Positions 30,638 to 38,461 of a stretch of DNA of 38,461 bases are shown here, piece by piece; position 1 is the first letter of the stretch, and each line of letters opens with the position of its first letter. The notes under the pieces were generated by a model. It was not told the DNA's origin, made no database searches, and saw only the letters and a program-made list of their open reading frames with translations. The position numbers and the translations under genes are program-made. The stretch lies in NCBI GenBank assembly GCA_033064195.1, contig JARBJD010000514.1:1-38461 (forward strand). The letters run 5' to 3'. This DNA is from Blattamonas nauphoetae (taxonomy: Eukaryota; Preaxostyla; Oxymonadida).

Positions 30638-31598
30638 ATGTCACAAAAGATAGTGTACGTTCAACCACAAAGAAAAGCACAAGCGAAGAAACCAAAAAAT
30701 GAGATACGGACCAGAGACTCAAGCAGCATTGAAACGAATCTATGCCGACGATGATATTCAAACCAGACGCAATGATGCTCTGTGTAGTCTTCCATCAGCA
30801 CGAGAGTATATTAAGAGAACTGGACGAAATTGGACTGCGAAAGTAGAACAATATGGACAAGTTCCTGATGTGATGGTCTACGATAATGATACTGGAGATC
30901 TGATTGCAGTCAATGGTGCTATGCTAACTCCATACAACAGTAGACCAGTTAAAGAGACATACTACGCCATGAATCCAACACCAGACATGCGAAGACAGAA
31001 ACCATACACATCATTCAATCAAGAGAATGGAAGGAGAATCAAAGCTGTACATCGGAATTTCCTCAAAAATGGAACATACGATTTGCCAACCAATTATCGA
31101 GACATCAGCTATGAAGAGATGAAGACCAAACGATCTCAACAACCATATGCAATAATGAAGAGCTGTTGGTGAACACATGACAGACACATTGGGAATAACT
31201 CGTGCAAATCGAAGCAATCCAGCTGATCCCAGCAAGAATGTGTTAGACAATATGGTGTTCAATTCAATTCAATCACAGATTGCATCACTGATGTGGGATC
31301 AATGGCTTCATGATCATGTTCAGGACTACAATCCCAGTATGAAACAAAGAAAGCCTTCAAGGATCAGATTTATCCAGTGTTTCTCCAAATGATCACTCAA
31401 GATACAACGTATTTATCGGAATACTGTACTCGCTATTCAACTCACATATCAACAGAAGTTAATAAACTGAAAGCCAAAGCATTCAAAACAGTCACAGATG
31501 ATGATATCAGTGGATACCAATCTGAAATGCCTGGGTATTATCGATTTGCACAGTTGGACAGTTCTGGAATGGGAGCTATAGATCGAGCAGAAATGTGA
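30638..31598 (+). pseudogene. Conserved 320-aa Polinton protein (outer copy, broken)
   Basis: Almost identical to the 15144 product across its length, which is the strongest conservation between the two elements. About three breaks. The unknown function is discussed under the inner copy. Confidence 0.7.
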
Positions 31599-31638
31599 AT
31601 TTAAAAACATTAATATATATTTTTTATTTTTATAGAAA

Positions 31639-31875
31639 GTGATGCAGCCAATTCTAAGTTGTCACTTTACAAAACACACAAGTTCTTCTTCAGTACCAAC
31701 ATCAATCACCAACAATGTCATCATCGAGGATAGGAGCAAAGCTGGCGTAGATAATAGAGGATCGAAGATGGAGATGGTCTCGCTAGAGGCTTCGAACCCT
31801 CCTTTGGGGAGAGAAAGAGTGTGCTCTGAGCCTGTGGTATCCAATGAACGTGGAGCTTACGATCCACCACTGGAA
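31639..31875 (+). pseudogene. 5' part of the 209-aa Polinton gene (outer copy, cut off)
   Basis: This matches the first 79 or so codons of the 16147 gene, then changes abruptly to unrelated sequence after GATCCACCACTGGA. The junction is the right limit of the outer Polinton in this window. Confidence 0.75.
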
Positions 31876-32480
31876 CATATGGGTCAATATTTTCGACATC
31901 ATTGTTCACAACCGAAAAGGACAATTTCCGAAATCCGTGAATCCTTCACGAATTAAGATTGTATATTTTTCTTAATTGAGATTCTTGATGTTTTGATCTC
32001 CAAGACTGTTCTATTGATAAAGATTGTGTGATCGAACCATAATCCTGTGATAATTTCTGAGAGCTAACTAAAACGGACGTTTATCGACTTCACTGTCTGT
32101 GTAATGCAGTGTTCTCATGAATAAAATTGCCATCAGTATTCTGGATACAGTATGTTCTCTCTATTTTGTCATCTCACATCTATCTTAAACATTCGGTTTC
32201 TCCGTTGTTTTGTCACCTTTTTCCTTTTGTCTCTCGCATATTTGCTCCTTTTTCCTTTCATCTATCCCTCTTTCCCAGTCAACACTCCTCCCAGTGCTCA
32301 ACCACCGTCATCAGACGTACCTTCTCTCAACTGTGAAAACTCAGTGCTTCCCCGATCACAGGCCGTGGAGAAAGAAGAGATATAATTCGGTGAATTGCCC
32401 TCTTATCTTTTCATCTTTCTGATCGTCTTTCACTTTTCATTCCCTCCTCCTACCAAATCTTCGATTCCTCCCAACTTCTT
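31876..32480. other. Host spacer with pyrimidine-rich, possibly intronic sequence
   Basis: No Polinton similarity. From about 32150 it is rich in T and C, like the introns of the downstream gene. A possible exon lies between TTTCCCAG near 32278 and a GTGAAT near 32390, but its phase does not clearly join the next exon, so I do not call it. Confidence 0.4.
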
Positions 32481-32529
32481 CATCATTCTCCTTCTTGTTC
32501 CTGCCGGGCGTCAATTTTCTCGACAACAG

Positions 32530-33865
32530 ACTGGGCAAGCTGACTCAAGCATTCAACCCGCTCACGAAGGCTCTTTCCGAAGCAGGCGATGTCGAGCGGA
32601 AGGATCTGTGCGCTGCTTCCGTGTGTTTCCAATTTTCTCATTCTTTCTTTTCTTCATTCTTCTTTTCTCGTCTTGGTTCGTGTGAGAGTTGGGGAGGATG
32701 TGTGGCGAGGACAATTCGGGGACAAATTAGGAATGGGGACAGAATCAAACGAGACGAAGAAATCCGGATTCGGACGTGAGTTCGCTTTGAATGAAGGACA
32801 AGCCGGTCATCGCCGACAGGCCTCTCGTCCAACCGAAGGTGATGACACACGTGATGTATTCGATTGGTCTGTGTTACTCCTATTTCTGCCATTCCACGCT
32901 CTCTCCATCATTCTCCGTTTATCTTGCCTTTCCTGCCCATCATTCGTGTTTCCTTCATTTCTGCTCTTCTTCGTCGTCCTTAGGTGTTAATACTGCAGCT
33001 GGTGTGATTCTGAACGCCACCAATCCGCGCTGGTCGTCGGACACGCATTCTGATTACTACATGGATGGCGATAACACAATCCCGACTGTTTCACTCAGCG
33101 GTGTGTCTCATTTCCGTTACATCTCTCTCTGTGCCTTATCTTGCCATTCTTCTCGCTCTACCTTCCCTCGCCTTATTCTCCCCTCTTTTCTCGTCCTTCG
33201 CAGTCACCCAGCTGGTGGAGAGACATCTCAGGCTTCTGATTTGATCCCAGTGATCCCAGTCGGATCTGATCCACTAAATACCTACAATACCATTTCGTTT
33301 CTTTCATTTCAAAAGTCTTCTTATATATGATATTTGAATGGAAAAAAGTAAAAGGAAAATGGTCACTTCATAGATCATGAAAATGCAAACTTTGGGTGCT
33401 GCTGTTTCAGTTTGTTCTACAACAATAATTATTAAAACAAGTCGATAATGCGTTATTATGTCTTCTTTGATGGTTTTCTCACTGACTAAAGTCAATGAAG
33501 GGAATACATCGAAAAAGAAGTGTTAGTGATTGTGATCGTGCGTGTTTTGGGAAATAAGAGCTGTCTGAAATATTGAAGAGCATTATGTGAAAACAAAGTG
33601 AATTGAACATGATTAATGAAGTGATAATGAGAAAATCTCAAAGGAAAAGAGTTGAAATTTGATCTCAGTCAAATTTAGGCACTGACATCAATTGATCCCA
33701 GTTTTACCTATTTTGATGGGACTACTCAGATGCCTGGACATCTCACTCGTTATGTTCCACACATACCGTGACTGTGACCACATGGGCATTCTTCAAGATG
33801 CCGTCCCCATTGCCCGTATTTTGAACATCATTGCCCAGACCACCGCCGAGGAAATGGAATATTAG
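32530..33865 (+). pseudogene. LCAT/PDAT-like acyltransferase, 3' exons, interrupted by hAT-like element
   Basis: A host gene on the plus strand. Supported exons: about 32530-32622, 32687-32838, 32984-33102 and 33204-33865 (minus the insertion), joined in phase through introns GTGTTT..GTGAG (64 bp), GTGATG..TTAG (145 bp) and GTGTCT..GCAG (101 bp). Exon 3 ends in HSDYYMDGDNTIPTVSLSG; the DGDNTIP motif matches the G-D-G-T-V-P catalytic-Asp motif of the lecithin:cholesterol acyltransferase family. The last exon has YRDCDHMGILQDA, placed like the catalytic His of that family. The catalytic Ser exon (G-H-S-x-G) is absent upstream, where the outer Polinton lies. A 507-bp element splits the last exon between the Asp and His motifs, so this copy is very likely dead. 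Confidence 0.55.
33222..33744 (+). mobile_element. hAT-like non-autonomous element, copy L (with target duplication)
   Basis: The element spans 33230-33736, from AGGCTTCTGA to TCAGATGCCTG, flanked by the 8-bp duplication GACATCTC (33222-33229 and 33737-33744). Eight-bp duplications and CAGG..CCTG ends fit the hAT superfamily. GATCCCAGT repeats near both ends could be subterminal transposase sites. It has no coding capacity. It interrupts the last exon of the LCAT-like gene; removing it and one duplication copy restores the host frame. Confidence 0.75.
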
Positions 33866-34800
33866 GACTCACTCAACCCTCCCGACAATTTTTAGCCGTC
33901 TGTGTTAATTCACCACACCTTTATCCTATTGTCTTTACCATTCTGTGCTAACAGAGTTCCATACTTTTGCTAAATACTGGACCGACATGGTGTCGAGACT
34001 ATTGTGGAGAGACGTATCTTGATTCTATCCAGAGTCATCGAATCCTTATCCTCCGTCATGAGGGCCGATCCATTCTCATCCTCCGTGTCATCCTCCATCT
34101 ACTCATGGATACTACCTCCGACCAAAGCGAAAGCCAAAGTAGCTGCTGCTAATCAGGCTAAACCAAAACTACTACGGCACCGAAGACCAAACAGAAGACA
34201 CAAGGATCCACCCCAGCCCCATCACCACAACGCACTCAATCACGCCCGAATGTATCAGTGAACCGAAGTCATGCTCTTGGCCCAGCGAACCAGGTCAAAC
34301 AAGCTCTGTCAGTACAGTTGATGTTGCCACCGTTGAGTTCGAACATCAAGACTCTCAAATGCTGTTGCCAATCAATGAAAAATTGAAGACGTCCATGCAT
34401 AGTGTTGTTGAGGAAACATTCGTTGCGATATGTGACTTGTCACAAGGAACGACTGACAAAAGATTCACCTCGTCAAACCACCCTCTCCTGTCCTCCTCTG
34501 CTTGCTTGAACACCCTAACATAGACATCACACATGCATCCATCACAACGTTGCACAATATGATTCTTGTTGGCGTCCTGAGGATACCTGACAACAAATCA
34601 CGCACAGTTTTTGACAAAATGGAAGATTTTGGAAGTTTGCCAAGAATTTTACAGTCGTGAACGAGGAAGGCATATGAGGACAGTAAAGGACAGCAGCGAA
34701 TACGCTGTGCGTTCTTCACAAAATGAAATTGCTGGACGATGAGTTCAAGCCGTTCATCGCCACGGTTTCTGCTGAAATTGTACACGGAAGACAATGAGAA
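33866..34800 (+). pseudogene. Unidentified, probably decayed host coding sequence
   Basis: A possible 3' splice site (GTGCTAACAG, with an embedded CTAAC branch-like motif) ends at about 33955. Beyond it, short plus-strand stretches look protein-like in different frames: MERRILILSRVIESLSSVMR near 34004, a low-complexity Lys/Ala/Thr/Pro region, and PSPVLLCLLEHPNIDITHAS with SLPRIL near 34480-34660, which resembles an ARM/HEAT-type helical repeat. The frame changes between pieces and no start is clear. Either a decayed gene or an intron-split gene I cannot resolve. Confidence 0.3.
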
Positions 34801-35578
34801 ATCCTACATACTTCAAGCACTCTTATCTCTGACTATCATCACTGGTCTACATTTACTCATACCTCCTCATTCAATCACACTCTCACACTGTTTCTTTGTT
34901 GAAACCACACGGCTCTTCTTGATGCGAGTATTACAAAAGACAATCAAATACTCAGACGAAACGTGTTCAATTTACATCTTCGGCCTCAACTGAGTTTCGG
35001 CTCATGTTTAGTAACGATTTTGCTGCTCAGACAGTTTCTCCATCATTGCTTTCAATCGACGGGCACCCACTTCAACCTCCTCGCTTTCCAACTTATCTCC
35101 GCCCACCAGTCACTTTACATAACAATTAAACCCTCTGCTTTGCCTCCACCGCAGACAAGTGTTGTCCAGTCGTCGAATGAGATTCAAGTCAAGTGAACTC
35201 TATTCTTCTTTTATTGGCAAAACACCACTCCTGCTCATTTTCACATACATCTTTCCCAACCTCGCCGTTTCTGTCGCTATTATTCAGCCAGGCTCATCGA
35301 TTCCCTTCGTTTCTCAAACTCCACAACATCTATAGATAAACACACAACGATCACTTTTACATTGCTTGGTGAATGCTACTTTCTGGTTTCACAAATTTGG
35401 GAGTTCTGAACAAGGACACTTTTCATTTTTTAATTGGAATAGTGGTGACCATCATGTTTCTCCACCATTTCATTTCAACTGGACTTCTCTGATTGACTGT
35501 GGTGTAGGTTGTATTATGTACATCACTATTACGAGACGACTATATTGAAAAGGAAGAAGGAAGAAGACGAGATCAGGA
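34801..35578. other. Host stretch without a recognisable gene
   Basis: Mixed composition with only short open stretches. I see no repeat, RNA gene or protein family here. Confidence 0.4.
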
Positions 35579-35580
35579 AT

Positions 35581-37527
35581 TATACTGCCCGACACGACGT
35601 CCTGATCCGGCTGTAAAACGGATGTATTTTTCTGAATAGAGGCACAATGTGGTTCAATTTTCTATGAATACTAATTTTGAGAGTTAGACACAGTTTGAGA
35701 AAAATGAGAAGACAAAAATTCTGAGTGACGTGAAAACTGTAAAACAAAAAATGATGGACATGCTCCTCGCGACATGACACGTGATTCACTTCATCCTGCT
35801 CGATCCCTCTAACTTGAAATTGTTTTAACTTTACGAGGAGTAGCACTCGAGGAGTCAATCACTGAATGAGAGAACGGTGTTTTCATTACTTTCTTGTGGG
35901 ATCGAGTTCTCACCTCGCACGATTTTTAGACAAAGGAAGTCCCTTGTGACGTAACTCGCATAATTTTCAAAAGAATTGATACAAGCGTTCACGAAATGTG
36001 TTTGATGAGGTTAAAGTCGGTAAAGAGTGTTGGAAGGTATTTCTGACCGATATTGACATGTTTGATTCTTGGAAGTTTTATCTTTTTTCTTGTTTCAACT
36101 AACACAATCACTGAGAAGGACCCGTGAGTGGTGGTGAGGGTCCATCCTTCCCTCAGTGCGAAATGTGATGAAGGATCATGGCATTGTTTTCCGTCAATGA
36201 TCTCTTCCGTCACGACAAGTTTTCAGTTTCAACGAATCCCAGTACATCACCAAATCCAAGTTTGCTGGGATGATCCACACAACAGATTCTCAGCGTGGTG
36301 TGTCTTTTATCTATATGACTTCTTGAATTTCTCTAGTCATCTCTCACACAGATTCTTCACATCGCCAAACTGACAAAGCTCATGAAAGAAACATTTTGAA
36401 AGAGTCTCATTTCCAAAGACGCAGCGATTATGAAAATGATGGAGAAAAATGCGAGGAACTCTGTGCCATTTGTGAATACCAATTCGATACACTTTGATAA
36501 ATCGTTGGAAGAAACAGTGTGATTTTTGATTTTGATGTCTCTCTTTCGATGAACAGCTGAACTGTATGACACGTTTTGAATCAATTCGAACAGAATGCAA
36601 AGTCTTGATGGTTTCGTGCTGCGGCTGGCCTTTTCATTTCGACAAACTGTTAATCGTCGGTGTTCGGCGCATCGGTGTCCTTGGATACTACATTGACAGA
36701 GACATGGAGCGAACGAGTTGACATGTGCAGGCATCTGAGTAGTCCCATCAAAATAGGTAAAACTGGGATCAATTGATGTCAGTGCCTAAATTTGTACTGA
36801 GATCATATTTCAACTCTTTTCCTTTGAGATTTTCTCATTATCACTTCATTAATCATGTTCAATTCCTTCTTGTTTTCATAATGCTCTTCAATATTTCAGA
36901 CAGCTCTTATTTCCCAAAACACGCACGATCACAATCACCAACACTTCTTTTTCGATGTATTCCCTTCATTGACTTTTGTCAGTGAGAAAAACCATCAAAG
37001 AAGACATAATAACGCATTATCGACTTGTTTTTATAATTGTTGTAGAACAAACTGAACAGCAGCACCCAAAGTTTGCATTTTCATGATCTATGAAGTGACC
37101 ATTTTCCTTTTTTCCATTCAAATATCATATATAAGAAGACTTTTTGAAATGAAAAGAAACGAAATGGTATTGTAGGTATTTAGTGGGATCAGATCCGACT
37201 GGGATCACTGGGATCAAATCGAAGCCTGGACATGTGTCTTCCTTTTCCTTTTCTTCATTCAATCTGCGACTATCTTTCACTAGATATTCACCATCTGGGA
37301 TCCATTCAGGAGTGATTTCGGATGTGAATCACGTGTCATGTCGTTCGGAGTATGTCCCCTACAGTAGCATTTCATGTCATTCTCTCTTATTTTTCACTGT
37401 TGATCTTTCAAAAATCACAGAGACGTATAACTCAAGATAGTTGATGATGGTGGAAAGAACTCTCAACTCACTTGTTCTATGCAAAGCAAAATTACAGCCG
37501 GATCAGGTCGTCGTGTCGGGCAGTATA
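35581..37527 (+). mobile_element. TA-flanked inverted-repeat transposon (Tc1/mariner-like size class), host of hAT copy R
   Basis: The ends TACTGCCCGACACGACG (from 35583) and its mirror (to 37525) are flanked by TA on both sides. The first 37 or so bases match inverted. About 170 bp inside, a second inverted block, GACATGACACGTGATTCAC, is conserved on both sides (about 35773 and 37325). Without the nested hAT copy the element is about 1.4 kb. TA duplication and size fit Tc1/mariner-type elements, but I cannot identify a transposase in the interior; frames there are short. Confidence 0.5.
36720..37236 (-). mobile_element. hAT-like non-autonomous element, copy R (with target duplication)
   Basis: The element spans 36728-37228 in opposite orientation to copy L and is about 95% identical by eye. 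An exact 8-bp duplication, GACATGTG, lies at 36720-36727 and 37229-37236. Its ends are CAGGCATCTGA and TCGAAGCCTG. It is inserted into the TA-flanked transposon. Confidence 0.8.
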
Positions 37528-37539
37528 TCAGCTCATTTC

Positions 37540-38031
37540 GTCAATTTTGTCATTGATTTGGTGTGAAAAACTATCGAGAGAAAACAATCGATGGTGAAGT
37601 TTTAGGAGAGAATGTGCGCTAGAAACGAAAAGAACGAAGATAGCGTCAGATCTGAGTTTATCCAGAAGGATCAAGTCATTCATCGAGGAGGAGAAGGCGT
37701 TATGTGATTTGGGATTCTGCGAACGGAGAGATGAAAGAGCAGGGTGTTCGCGATTGCTGTGTTCTTTCCATCCTCCTCCCAATAACCATCAGCAGACATG
37801 TCCTTGTGAACGAACGAACGAACTGGAAACCGAGACTGCACTTCGATGGAGAACTCTGCGATCATTTCCTTCACCAGAACTGGTCACTGTGGACGATAAG
37901 CTATCGTCTTGCAGATGATGAAAGATGAGGAGTTCATTGTTCTTCACTTTCTGCTCTGAGGACGATGAAGAGCAGTGGAGAGGAAGAGCGGATGACAGGA
38001 GATAAGGTAAGCTGCCAGGAAGTTTAACAGC
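37540..38031. other. Host stretch without a confident gene
   Basis: Several overlapping open stretches of 60-75 codons exist in different frames near 37700-37930 (for example MIWDSANGEMKEQGVRDCC), but none has family features, a clear splice pattern or codon bias that would single it out. Confidence 0.35.
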
Positions 38032-38461
38032 ATGGAGAGTCCGTTAGAGCAGGCGACACAGTTGCTGCAGTTGGCGAGTCGCATTGCCATTCAGTGCATA
38101 AGGGGAGATATGATGGCTGCTTTCTCTATTTCCTGTCTTCCTCTCCTTCTCTTCTTCCTCCATCTCTGCATCAGGTTCTCCTCGCTCTCTCTTCACTTTC
38201 AGAATCTCTCCTTTGCCCTTTCGATTGGATCCTTCGGTTTCGGTGGGAATGGATTGGCTTCTTCTCGCTCTAATTCCTTGACGCTCGCTCGGTATATTTT
38301 GAGCTGTTACACAGAGTTGATCCTCCCTCTCCTTCTCTTCCTTCCTTCCTCCAGTCCATGCTTCTTCTGTCAAACCTCTCCATCGTATCCTCTCCTCTCT
38401 TCATCTGAAGGAATATCCTCAATCTGTTCTCAGCTTGCCTGTAGTTCTCCCTTCTCCTCCA
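38032..38461 (+). CDS. Possible 5' part of a host gene running off the window
   Basis: From ATGGAGAGTCCGTTAGAGCA the frame stays open to the window end (143 codons). The first 28 residues (MESPLEQATQLLQLASRIAI..) look like ordinary helical protein. The rest is Ser/Leu/Phe/Pro-rich and follows pyrimidine-rich DNA of the kind seen in this host's introns, so an intron may begin soon after the start. No function is recognised. Confidence 0.25.
   Translation, partial: MESPLEQATQLLQLASRIAIQCIRGDMMAAFSISCLPLLLFFLHLCIRFSSLSLHFQNLSFALSIGSFGFGGNGLASSRSNSLTLARYILSCYTELILPLLLFLPSSSPCFFCQTSPSYPLLSSSEGISSICSQLACSSPFSS

Larger units (their letters stand above)
25164..31875 (+). mobile_element. Outer Polinton, right part (cut off before capsid genes)
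   Basis: It resumes in the polymerase gene at the sequence ATTGGAACAAGCAAGG and continues through integrase, small coiled-coil protein, ATPase, the 320-aa gene and the start of the 209-aa gene in the same order as the inner element. Similarity ends at about 31875; no capsid genes, S74 gene or right TIR follow. Broken in about five places here in addition to the truncation. Confidence 0.85.

Noticed and set aside
32638-32892. Minus-strand open frame across the LCAT-like exons
   Set aside because: It is a shadow of the plus-strand exons and pyrimidine-rich introns.
36128-36734. Transposase gene inside the TA-flanked element
   Set aside because: Short, overlapping frames on both strands without a convincing DDE/D motif series; I could not support a transposase call.
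33229-37228. A single 4-kb transposon with 500-bp terminal inverted repeats
   Set aside because: Each arm has its own 8-bp target duplication, and each lies in a different context (an exon, a TA-flanked transposon), so they are two separate insertions.
38044-38373. Minus-strand Glu/Arg/Lys-rich protein
   Set aside because: The composition mirrors a pyrimidine-rich plus strand like the host's introns; no domain is recognisable.

Overview
The window is eukaryotic DNA dominated by virus-like transposons of the Polinton/Maverick class. Evidence for a eukaryote: a host gene with short spliceosomal introns (about 64, 145 and 101 bp, all GT..AG), a pair of hAT-like miniature elements with 8-bp target duplications, and tRNA-derived SINE-like repeats. 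All three stop codons end whole genes, so the nuclear code looks standard. I cannot name the host from sequence alone; an intron-bearing protist is my best guess, and this is inference.

Layout. Positions 1-1895 hold a clipped Polinton fragment at the edge, SINE-like and simple repeats, and a 331-bp tandem duplication. An older 'outer' Polinton starts near 1895. At 4462/4463 its DNA polymerase gene is interrupted by a second, 'inner' Polinton of about 20.7 kb (4463-25163) with 2.7-kb terminal inverted repeats. The outer element resumes at 25164 and is cut off near 31875, before its capsid genes. From 31876 to the end lies host DNA: the 3' exons of a probable LCAT/PDAT-family acyltransferase, hit in its last exon by an hAT-like element; decayed coding sequence; and a TA-flanked inverted-repeat transposon that itself contains a second, opposite copy of the hAT-like element.

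The inner Polinton carries, left to right: a repeat-protein gene inside each TIR and a paralogue just inside the left one, protein-primed DNA polymerase B with an embedded HNH-like domain, rve integrase with a D,D35D triad, a small coiled-coil protein, a packaging ATPase (minus strand), two unknown proteins, two related amphipathic basic mini-proteins, two tandem capsid-like genes, a small possible capsid-associated gene, and an S74 (self-cleaving fibre chaperone) protein (minus strand). This is a complete replication, integration, packaging and virion set, but the polymerase and capsid genes are broken, so the copy is a fossil. The outer copy matches it gene for gene where both survive.

The most striking unexplained signal is a T-rich block followed by TAAATG, placed directly on the start codon of nearly every plus-strand Polinton gene. 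It resembles the late-promoter layout of poxviruses.
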